Source: Myxococcales bacterium (GTDB lineage Bacteria; Myxococcota_A; UBA796; SXON01). From it: a stretch of 43,309 nt of DNA. Location of the stretch: positions 1 to 43,309 of the forward strand of contig SHYV01000004.1 in NCBI GenBank assembly GCA_009692605.1, written 5' to 3'. The translations under genes and the position numbers were made by a program. Of the stretch, positions 17,020-24,540 are shown piece by piece. Position 1 is the stretch's first letter. Each line of letters starts with the position of its first letter. The notes under the pieces were generated by a model. The model was not told the origin of the DNA and searched no databases. It was given only the letters and a program-made list of their open reading frames with translations.

Positions 17020-19095
17020 ATGCGCGTTTTTCGCCCTGCCCTCGCCCAGATCGCCCTCGCCGCGGGCACCCTCGCCTCGGGCACCCTCGCCTCGGGCGCG
17101 CTCGGCGGGTGCCGACCTGCAGCTGACTCGGCGCGTCCCGCCCGCGACGACACCTCTACGGACACCGGGGTCGTCCCGGTGTTCACGCTCAGCGGACCGG
17201 ACAGCGTGGCGCTGCCGTACGCCAGCACCGGAGCCGCCGCGCCATCGTTCACCTTCACCCTACAGGCCAACGGCAAATCCGACTCCGATGCCGGCCTTGC
17301 GGTGACCGTCGATGGCCCGTTCACCCTCACCCTGCAGGACTCGCCTCTGGCGGTGGATGAGGGTCGCACCGGCACCATCACCTACAGCGGCGACATGGCA
17401 ACGCCAGCGCTCACCACCGGCTCCCTCACCATCACCGTGGACCAAGCCACGCTGACCATTGGGCTGGCCGCTGTGATCGGCGATGCGGACATCGGCCCCG
17501 CCACTTGGGACACCGACGAGTGGGGCGCCTGCACCACGCTGGACCTCCCGTCCGCGCCGTTCCCCCACAGCGGTAGGTCGTACACCGACTCCTCAGTCAG
17601 GATCTGCGTCCCGACCGGCTTGTCGGATCGCGGCAACATCGGCGTGATCACCCACTTTCATGGGTGGAATGCCACAATTGACGAAGTCGACGCCGACCAG
17701 GAGCTGCACGCGCAAGCGTCGCTCTCCGGCCGCGATGCGATCTTCATCCTCCCGCAGGGCCCGGTGGAGGCCGAAGACGGCGACTTTGGCCGGCTTGATG
17801 AGGCCAACGGCCTCGCGGACCTCGTGCGCGACGCCATCTCGGTGCTCTACCGCGACGGCGTCGTCATGCAGCCCGTCATCGGCCTCGTCGTGCTCTCCTC
17901 GCACTCCGGCGGCTACGGCGCCGTAGCGAACGTGATCCAGCACGGCGGACTCCCCATCTCGGCGGTCCACCTGTACGACTCGATGTACGGCGACGAGGAC
18001 ACCTTCGCCGAATTCGCACAGTCCGGCGGCGTCCTGCGCTCCAGCTACACCTCGGGCGGGGGGACCGACGATGTCAACCGGGAGACCGCGAGCCGCCTCT
18101 CCGCAGCGGGCCTCTCCGTCGGCGCCTCGTTCTTCGAGGATACGCTGCGCGCCAGCCCAGTCACCATCGGCTTCATCGACTCGTCCCATGGAGACTGCCT
18201 CGCCGACGACCAGAGCTACGCGCGGTGGCTGGCGGCCTCGGGCCTACCGCGCATCCCGACCGCGCCGCCCGAGCTCCTCGCGATCGTCGGAGGGCGCGCA
18301 GAGGCCCGGTGGCGGGCGGACGGAGACCTCACGGTGCAGGTCGAAGGGTCTACCGACGCGGAGCGCTGGACGGTCCTCGAAACCGCGACCGGGACCAGCG
18401 CGAGCGTGCCCGCGTACCCGTTCCTGCGCCTGATGACTGAGGCGCCTGACGCGGCCGACACGCCCGACGCGGCTGACGCCCGCCCGTCGCGGGTGTACGG
18501 GGCGTCGGACACCGGCGCTGAGGTCTGGCTCATCGTCGATGGGTTCGACCGGATCTTTGGGGGCAGTTGGCGCCAGCCTACACATGACTTCGCGGCGTTG
18601 TTGGGGAATTCCCTGAACGCTTCGTGGCGCGCCGCCTCAAATGAAGCCGTAGCCGAGGGCGTCGTACAACTGTCCAGCTACACCCGTGTGCTCTGGCTGC
18701 TTGGCGACGAATCCACCGCAGACCGGACGTTCGACGCGCGCGAGAAATCAGCGATCGATGACTACCTTCTTGGCGGTGGCAAGCTGGTCGTCTCGGGCAG
18801 CGAGGTCGGCTACGCGACGGCGGGTAGCTGGCTGTCCAGCAGCTTGCACGCATCCTACGTGAGCGACGACGCCGGGAGCAACGTCGTCGAGGACTGGACC
18901 CTGGGCGTCACCTACCCGGAGGATTTCCCGGACGTGCTCGCTGGGAGCGAGGTGATCTGGCGCTACGGCACCGGGGCGACCGCGGCTGTAGGCTGGAATC
19001 AACAGGTCGTGGTCGTCGGGTTCGCGTTGGAGACCCTCGGCGCTGCGGACCGCGCGGACGCGCTAGCTGAGCTGGGGCGGTGGCTCGACGGGTAG
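17020..19095 (+). CDS. Lipoprotein with serine-hydrolase-like and golvesin/xanthan-lyase-like domains
   Basis: This 691-residue predicted lipoprotein has cysteine 31 in GALGGC. An Ig-like region spans about 50-150. An alpha/beta-hydrolase-like domain follows at about 160-410, with nucleophile S296 in SHSGGYG, candidate acid D320 (HLYDSM) and histidine H390 in SSHGDC. A small beta domain lies at about 415-480. The C-terminal 195 residues begin VWLIVDGFDRIFGGSW, a signature seen in golvesin or xanthan-lyase-like proteins of a class-I-glutaminase-like fold. It is probably a surface or secreted hydrolase; the substrate is unknown. The signal peptide contains a tandem GTLAS duplication. The 3' end overlaps the convergent cysteine-cluster gene by 33 bases. 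Confidence 0.85.
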   Translation: MRVFRPALAQIALAAGTLASGTLASGALGGCRPAADSARPARDDTSTDTGVVPVFTLSGPDSVALPYASTGAAAPSFTFTLQANGKSDSDAGLAVTVDGPFTLTLQDSPLAVDEGRTGTITYSGDMATPALTTGSLTITVDQATLTIGLAAVIGDADIGPATWDTDEWGACTTLDLPSAPFPHSGRSYTDSSVRICVPTGLSDRGNIGVITHFHGWNATIDEVDADQELHAQASLSGRDAIFILPQGPVEAEDGDFGRLDEANGLADLVRDAISVLYRDGVVMQPVIGLVVLSSHSGGYGAVANVIQHGGLPISAVHLYDSMYGDEDTFAEFAQSGGVLRSSYTSGGGTDDVNRETASRLSAAGLSVGASFFEDTLRASPVTIGFIDSSHGDCLADDQSYARWLAASGLPRIPTAPPELLAIVGGRAEARWRADGDLTVQVEGSTDAERWTVLETATGTSASVPAYPFLRLMTEAPDAADTPDAADARPSRVYGASDTGAEVWLIVDGFDRIFGGSWRQPTHDFAALLGNSLNASWRAASNEAVAEGVVQLSSYTRVLWLLGDESTADRTFDAREKSAIDDYLLGGGKLVVSGSEVGYATAGSWLSSSLHASYVSDDAGSNVVEDWTLGVTYPEDFPDVLAGSEVIWRYGTGATAAVGWNQQVVVVGFALETLGAADRADALAELGRWLDG
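17064..17093. repeat. 15-base tandem duplication in a signal peptide
   Basis: GGGCACCCTCGCCTC is present twice in perfect tandem, followed by a degenerate third copy. It lengthens the hydrophobic core of the lipoprotein signal by GTLAS units and keeps the frame. Confidence 0.7.
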
Positions 19096-19452
19096 GTGAG
19101 CGAGGCCGACCCGCCTGCGAGCGTCGGCGCAGTTCACGCTGCCCTGCTCGAACTCGCGGCAGGTCTTCGGGCGGTCCGCGTACACCACGCAGCGGTAGTC
19201 GAGCGGGTCTACCGGGCCTGCGGACGAGTCCCCTAGACAGGCGCAGCGCGTTCCCGTCAGCGTGGCCACTCGCTTCACGATGCGGCGGCGGCCGGCACCG
19301 GCGAAGTGAGGGTCAACCTGCGTCCATCCGGGGTGCAGGCGGATGAAGGCGTCTCTCGGTCCGATCTCCACCGCGTGGTACGCCTCCCGGCAGCACGCAC
19401 CGCAGGACAGACACTCAGAAGGGCTGACTTCGGGTTGGGCGCATTCAGCCAT
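19063..19452 (-). CDS. YkgJ-family cysteine-cluster protein
   Basis: This 129-residue protein belongs to the YkgJ (UPF0153) cysteine-cluster family, thought to bind a zinc ion or iron-sulphur centre. Near the N-terminus it shows C-x2-C-x2-CC (CLSCGACC), and later CAC, YRCVVYADRPKTCREFEQG and a final NC, matching the family's spaced cysteines. The ATG directly abuts the TGA of the transglutaminase-like lipoprotein gene, with no bases between, so the two are surely co-translated. The last 33 bases overlap the convergent hydrolase-like gene. The function of the family is unclear. Confidence 0.9.
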   Translation of the reverse strand: MAECAQPEVSPSECLSCGACCREAYHAVEIGPRDAFIRLHPGWTQVDPHFAGAGRRRIVKRVATLTGTRCACLGDSSAGPVDPLDYRCVVYADRPKTCREFEQGSVNCADARRRVGLAHLPVEPPPQLS

Positions 19453-21171
19453 TCAGGGAATCTGGGGCCAGCCGCCTTCGTGGGCCGCGGCGAGCCAATG
19501 GAGCACGGTGTCGGCGGTGACGCCCGCGTCGAGCCAATCGTTGAGCTCGCCGTAGGTCGTCTGGCCCCCGGCGACGGCGGGGCCCGCGGCGCCGAAACCC
19601 GCCCAGCCCAGCATCAGCCCATGGGCGTTCAGCGCGGGGAGCGGGGCGTAGACGAAGGCGGCCTGGCCGTTCCACTTGCCAGAGGGCCCCGCTTGCGTGG
19701 CGCGGAACCGCTCGCCGTCCCACACCAGGGGCAGGTTGTGGGTCGGATCGAACCACGTCTCGCCGGCCCAGCCGAGCGCCAGCGGGGACAGCCCGACCGC
19801 CTGCAACGCGGCGATCATCACGCTCGTCGCGCTCGCGCAGTCGCCCGAGAACGAGCCGTCCGCGAGCCAACGATCAGCCTGGAACGAAGCGCTGGTGCCC
19901 TTGTGGAGCGGAACGGGCACGCCGTCCACCGCGCCGAGCGAGCGACCCTCGGCCCTGTCGCGCTCCCAAGCAAAACACGTGCTGCGATCGAGCCGCTTCT
20001 GATCACACAGCGCCTCCATCCCGGCGTCGTCAGCGCGGTACGCGAGGTCGGCCCACACCCGGCTGTCCCGCGCGTCGGCGGTGGCGATCTCGTCGGGACC
20101 GAGCGGCAGCTCGTCCCGAAGGGCCCGCAGGGTCTCGATGTCGGCGACGTGGAACCGGTACGCCTCCGCGGAGAGCCGACCCGCCTCCCAGCCCAGCGGG
20201 CGGGCGCCATAGACCGAGCCTTCTCCGCCCGGCCAGGCCCACAGCATCTTTTGCACCGGGCCGAGCGCGTGGACGCGCCACGCCAAGGGCGGGCTGTCGC
20301 CCGCCTGCTCGCTGAGCCAGAGGTCCACCTCATCGGCGTAGGCAAGCCGGGCCCGGGCGTCCGCCAGAACCTGCGGCGCCACGCCGGCGTCCACGAGGTC
20401 CAGCCAGGGGCCCCAGGTCGCCGCCACGGCGACGACGAGGTCCGCGTCGACCGGACCGGCCTGCCCATCGAGCAGCGCGACGACCAGCCGCACGGTCTGC
20501 CCGGTCGCCCCGAACGTACCGCCGGCGGCGTCATCCACCTCATCTCGACCGGGGGAGTCGCCGCCGTCGCCCGGCCCCAGCGCCCGGAACAGGAACGACG
20601 TGGGGCGCTCGCCGAGCGGGCCGGCGTCGATCGAGATCGAGAAGTCCCAGCCGTGATCGTCGTGCCACGCCTGCCCAGGGACAACCACGGTGTTCTCGAC
20701 AGCCGTGCCACCGGGGATGACGTTCGCCTGCAGGATCGTGGTCGCCCGCCACACCGGCAGGTCGAACCGAAGGTCGGGGGCCGGTCCGCCCCGGTTGTCC
20801 ACGTAGATCTGGAGCCTGTCCAGGCCAACCCCCTCGACGTGGCCGGTGTAGCGCCAGCCTGCCCCCTGGCGCTCGCGGACCATCTTGCTCCACGTGATGT
20901 CCGGCCCGCTGGCCAGCTCGTCAAGCTCATCCGGCAGCCAGCCCGAGTCCTTCGGCAGCAAGAAGCGACGGAGGGAGGGGTGCGCCCGCTCCAGCACGTC
21001 CGCCAGAGCGCCGAGGTCGTCGGTATACCGCGCGGCCTCCTTCGCGAGCCCCGGAGCCAGCCGGTCCAGCCGCTCGGCCGGAGTGAGCGACGGCTCCACG
21101 GCGATGGGCTCCGCGTCACACGCGAAGAGGCCGAGCCCAGCGAGCAACACCGCCGAGCGCAGCCCCCTCAC
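19453..21171 (-). CDS. Lipoprotein with a transglutaminase-like domain
   Basis: This 572-residue predicted lipoprotein begins at the GTG overlapping the mutase stop as GTGA. That start gives a compact signal, VRGLRSAVLLAGLGLFAC; longer readings add an arginine-rich stretch with no signal. Asp at +2 after the cysteine would hold the protein in the inner membrane under the enteric Lol rule, which may not apply here. Near the C-terminus GDCASATSVMIAALQAVGLS followed by FDPTHNLPLVWDGERF matches the Cys and His segments of transglutaminase/protease-like folds. The N-terminal 400 residues mix helices and beta strands and are unfamiliar. It is probably an envelope peptidase or crosslinking enzyme; the substrate is unknown. 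Confidence 0.82.
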   Translation of the reverse strand: MRGLRSAVLLAGLGLFACDAEPIAVEPSLTPAERLDRLAPGLAKEAARYTDDLGALADVLERAHPSLRRFLLPKDSGWLPDELDELASGPDITWSKMVRERQGAGWRYTGHVEGVGLDRLQIYVDNRGGPAPDLRFDLPVWRATTILQANVIPGGTAVENTVVVPGQAWHDDHGWDFSISIDAGPLGERPTSFLFRALGPGDGGDSPGRDEVDDAAGGTFGATGQTVRLVVALLDGQAGPVDADLVVAVAATWGPWLDLVDAGVAPQVLADARARLAYADEVDLWLSEQAGDSPPLAWRVHALGPVQKMLWAWPGGEGSVYGARPLGWEAGRLSAEAYRFHVADIETLRALRDELPLGPDEIATADARDSRVWADLAYRADDAGMEALCDQKRLDRSTCFAWERDRAEGRSLGAVDGVPVPLHKGTSASFQADRWLADGSFSGDCASATSVMIAALQAVGLSPLALGWAGETWFDPTHNLPLVWDGERFRATQAGPSGKWNGQAAFVYAPLPALNAHGLMLGWAGFGAAGPAVAGGQTTYGELNDWLDAGVTADTVLHWLAAAHEGGWPQIP

Positions 21172-24100
21172 AGGTTCCGCCGGTACTCGCCGCCGACGTC
21201 GTACAGGGCGCGGCTGATCTGCCCGAGGCTGGCGACCCGCACGGTCTGCATCAGCTCCGCGAACAGGTTGCTGCCGTCCAGCGCAGCGAGGCGCAGGCGG
21301 TCGAGCGCAGGCCCGCACTCGTCGGCGTGCCCAGCCTGAAAGGCGCGGAGCGCGGTGATCTGCGCGGTCTTCTCCGCGGGGGAGGCGCGCCGCAGATCGA
21401 TCTTCGCCGGCTCCCAGTCCGCCCCGAGTGTAGAGGGGTCCTGAAAGGTGTTGATCCCGACGATCGGCAAGGTGCCATCGTGCTTCTGGTTCTCGTAGTA
21501 CAGCGACTCCTCCTGGATCTTGCCGCGTTGGTACTGGGTCTCCATCGCCCCGAGCACGCCGCCTCGCGAATCGATGCGCTCGAACTCCTTCAACACCGCC
21601 TCCTCGACCAGGTCGGTGAGCTCGTCGACGATGAATGAGCCCTGCAGCGGGTTTTCATTCCGCGCCCAGCCCAATTCCTTATTGATGATCATCTGGATCG
21701 CCATCGCCCGCCGAACCGACTCTTCAGTGGGTGTAGTCACCGCCTCGTCGTAGGCGTTGGTGTGCAGGCTGTTGCAGTTGTCGAACAGCGCGAGGAGCGC
21801 CTGCAGCGTGGTGCGGATGTCGTTGAACTGGATCTCCCGGGCGTGCAGGGAGCGTCCCGAGGTCTGAATGTGGTATTTCAACCGCTGGCTGCGCTCGTCC
21901 GCCCCATAGAGATCGCGCATGGCGACCGCCCAGATTCGCCGGGCGACCCGGCCGAGCACGGTGTACTCGGGATCGAGCCCGTTGGAGAAGAAGAACGAGA
22001 GGTTGGGCGCGAAGTCGTCCACCGACATGCCGCGCGACCGGTAGTACTCCACGAACGTGAAGCCGTTCGACAGGGTGAACGCGAGCTGGCTCACCGGGTT
22101 CGCGCCGGCCTCTGCGATGTGGTAGCCCGAAATCGACACTGAGTAGTAGTTTCTAACTTCATTTTCGACAAAGTACTGCTGGATGTCGCCCATGAGCTTG
22201 AGCGAGAACTCGGTCGAGAAGATGCAGGTGTTCTGGGCCTGATCCTCCTTCAAGATGTCGGCCTGCACCGTGCCGCGGACCGTGCTCACCGTCCGTGCCC
22301 GGATCGCAGCGGCTTCAGCGGCGTCGGGCTGTCGGCCATTTCGATCCACGAACACCGCGATCTGCTGGTCGATCGCGGTGTTGAAGTACATCGCGAGCAG
22401 GATGGGCGCTGGGCCGTTGATGGTCATGCTCACGCTGGTGGTCGCGTCGCACAAGTCAAAACCCGAGTACAGGATCTTCATGTCATCGAGCGTGGGCACG
22501 CTCACGCCGCTCTCGCCGATCTTGCCGTAGATGTCGGGTCGCTCGTGAGGGTCCTCGCCGTAGAGCGTGACGCTGTCAAACGCGGTGGAGAGTCGTTTGG
22601 CGGGCTCGCCCTTGCACAGGTAATGGAAGCGCGCGTTGGTCAGGGCCGGCCCGCCCTCGCCCGCGAACATCCGCTTCGGGTCTTCATTCTGTCGCTTGAG
22701 CGGAAAGACGCCGGCGGTGTACGGGAACAGGCCGGGAAAGTTCTCAAGGAAGCCGAAGCGGACGATCTCGCCGGCGTCTTCGAAGCGCGGAGCGGAGACC
22801 CGCGGGATGTCGAGCCCCGACAGGGACCGGACCTTCATCGGCTGCTTCAGCGTCTTGCCGCGCACCTCGTAGCTGTACTCGGCGCCGAGGTAACCCTGAC
22901 GCAAGTCCGGCCAGCATCGCACATAGTTGGCGACCTCCGGCGTGAGCGGGATGGCGTCGCGCGCGGCGGCGAGGACGGCGCGGGTGGCCGCGAAATCGGG
23001 CGTGTCGCCGGCGGCGATCTCGTCCAAGGCGCCGTCGATGCGCCAGCGCCGACGGGCGTTCTGCGCCTCGTTCTCGATCCGCGCACGATACCGGCGCACG
23101 GTGTCCACGATCTCGCCGAGGTAGCGTGAACGTTCGGGAGGCAGGATGCGGCGTCGCGGAGGGCTCGCCTTCTGGGCAGGCGCCTGCAAGCGGGAGGTCC
23201 AGGGCAGGCCGGTCGCCTGATGCAGCAGCCCGCAGAGGTGCAAATAGGCCGCGTTGACGCCGGCGTCGTTGAATTGGGAGGCGATGGTCCCAAAGACAGG
23301 CAGGACCTCGTCGTCCAACGTCCACAGCTCCTTGTTGCGCCTGACCTGCTTGCGAACGTCGCGGAGCGCGTCCTCCGCCCCTCGCCGCTCAAACTTGTTC
23401 ACGACCACCATCTGCGCGTAGTCGAGCATGTCGATCTTCTCGAGCTGGCTCTGCGCTCCAAACTCGGGCGTCATGATGTAGATCGAGAGATCCGAGACAT
23501 CGACGATCCCGGCGTCGCCCTGTCCGATCCCGCTCGTCTCCACCAGGATCAGGTCGTAGCCGGCCTCCCTGCAGAGTCGGATGGCGTCGCGGGTGGCCGA
23601 GGACAGCTCACCCTTCTCGTCACGCGTGGCGAGCGAGCGCATGTACACGTCGCCGCCAAGAGCGTTCATCCGGATCCGGTCGCCGAGCAGCGCCCCGCCG
23701 GACCGCTTGCGCGTCGGGTCGATGGAGAGCACCGCGATGCGGCGGCTGTCGCCGAAGTCCATGCGGAACCGACGGACGAGCTCATCCACGAAGCTCGACT
23801 TGCCCGCCCCGCCTGTCCCGGTGAAGCCGACCACCGGAGCGGGGTTGACCGCCGCGGACTCGAGCACCGCGCGCAGCTCGGCTCCCGCGGCGCCGCGCCG
23901 CGACTCGGCGGCGGTGATGGCTCGGGCGAGCTGGGACGGATCGCCGGCGCGCAGCTTCTCGAGGTCGAGCGCGGCGACGTCAATGGGGTCGAAGTCCGAG
24001 CGGCGAAGGATGTCGTTGATGATGCCCTGCAGCCCCAGCCTCCGCCCGTCCTCGGGCGAGTAGACGCGCTCGACCCCCTCCTTCTGAAGCACCCGGATCT

Positions 24101-24422
24101 CGTCGGGCACGATGACACCGCCGCCGCCCCCGAACACCTTGACGTGCTTTGCCCCCGCGTTGTCGAGCAGCTCCCGCATGTAGCGGAAGTACTCCATGTG
24201 GCCGCCCTGATAGCTGGAGATGGCGATAGCCTGCGCGTCTTCGTCAACGGCGGCCTTGACCACGTCAGCTACGGAGCGGTTGTGACCGAGGTGGATGACC
24301 TCCGCTCCGCTCGACTGCAGGATGCGGCGCATGATGTTGATGCTGGCGTCGTGGCCGTCAAACAACGCAGCGGCCGTGACGATGCGTACCTTGTGGGTGG
24401 GGCTGTAGCGCTCGGTTTCCAT
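21168..24422 (-). CDS. icmF: Fused isobutyryl-CoA mutase (IcmF)
   Basis: IcmF interconverts isobutyryl-CoA and n-butyryl-CoA using adenosylcobalamin and contains its own G-protein chaperone. The 1084 residues are in the IcmF order: a B12-binding domain (1-140) with cobalt ligand H24 in FDGHDASINIM, a MeaB-like GTPase domain with Walker A GTGGAGKS at 202-209, and a C-terminal mutase barrel from about 560. The barrel carries FPYTAGVFPLKR and RMFAGEGG, and later DDMKILYSGFDLCDATTSVS. All parts look intact. Related fused mutases can prefer pivalyl-CoA or other acyl-CoAs, and I cannot settle the substrate. The stop overlaps the start of the transglutaminase-like lipoprotein gene. Confidence 0.96.
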   Translation of the reverse strand: METERYSPTHKVRIVTAAALFDGHDASINIMRRILQSSGAEVIHLGHNRSVADVVKAAVDEDAQAIAISSYQGGHMEYFRYMRELLDNAGAKHVKVFGGGGGVIVPDEIRVLQKEGVERVYSPEDGRRLGLQGIINDILRRSDFDPIDVAALDLEKLRAGDPSQLARAITAAESRRGAAGAELRAVLESAAVNPAPVVGFTGTGGAGKSSFVDELVRRFRMDFGDSRRIAVLSIDPTRKRSGGALLGDRIRMNALGGDVYMRSLATRDEKGELSSATRDAIRLCREAGYDLILVETSGIGQGDAGIVDVSDLSIYIMTPEFGAQSQLEKIDMLDYAQMVVVNKFERRGAEDALRDVRKQVRRNKELWTLDDEVLPVFGTIASQFNDAGVNAAYLHLCGLLHQATGLPWTSRLQAPAQKASPPRRRILPPERSRYLGEIVDTVRRYRARIENEAQNARRRWRIDGALDEIAAGDTPDFAATRAVLAAARDAIPLTPEVANYVRCWPDLRQGYLGAEYSYEVRGKTLKQPMKVRSLSGLDIPRVSAPRFEDAGEIVRFGFLENFPGLFPYTAGVFPLKRQNEDPKRMFAGEGGPALTNARFHYLCKGEPAKRLSTAFDSVTLYGEDPHERPDIYGKIGESGVSVPTLDDMKILYSGFDLCDATTSVSMTINGPAPILLAMYFNTAIDQQIAVFVDRNGRQPDAAEAAAIRARTVSTVRGTVQADILKEDQAQNTCIFSTEFSLKLMGDIQQYFVENEVRNYYSVSISGYHIAEAGANPVSQLAFTLSNGFTFVEYYRSRGMSVDDFAPNLSFFFSNGLDPEYTVLGRVARRIWAVAMRDLYGADERSQRLKYHIQTSGRSLHAREIQFNDIRTTLQALLALFDNCNSLHTNAYDEAVTTPTEESVRRAMAIQMIINKELGWARNENPLQGSFIVDELTDLVEEAVLKEFERIDSRGGVLGAMETQYQRGKIQEESLYYENQKHDGTLPIVGINTFQDPSTLGADWEPAKIDLRRASPAEKTAQITALRAFQAGHADECGPALDRLRLAALDGSNLFAELMQTVRVASLGQISRALYDVGGEYRRNL

Positions 24423-24470
24423 GCGGGTGGGGGTATCCAGGCGCGAGGGCGGACGGAGGCCGCCCCCCCC

Positions 24471-24497
24471 TTGACGCGCAGGCGCCCCGGCGTAAGC
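24471..24497 (+). promoter_or_regulatory. Possible promoter of the Ig/LamG lipoprotein
   Basis: TTGACG at 24471-24476 matches five of six -35 bases. TAAGCT at 24492-24497 is a weak -10, and the 15-base spacer is short. The leader holds GGAG at 24532-24535, five bases before the ATG at 24541. The same CGGAGTCC leader sequence precedes the gene at 10412. Confidence 0.4.
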
Positions 24498-24540
24498 TCC
24501 GCCGAGAACCGTCGATTAAGCCGCACTCTCCGGAGTCCCC

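Noticed and set aside
21172-21318. N-terminal extension of the transglutaminase-like lipoprotein
   Set aside because: The extra 49 residues are arginine/proline-rich and lie inside icmF; the GTGA overlap start gives a proper lipoprotein signal.
19306-21339. A 677-codon plus-strand frame
   Set aside because: It is antisense to the transglutaminase-like lipoprotein and cysteine-cluster genes and has no recognisable domain.
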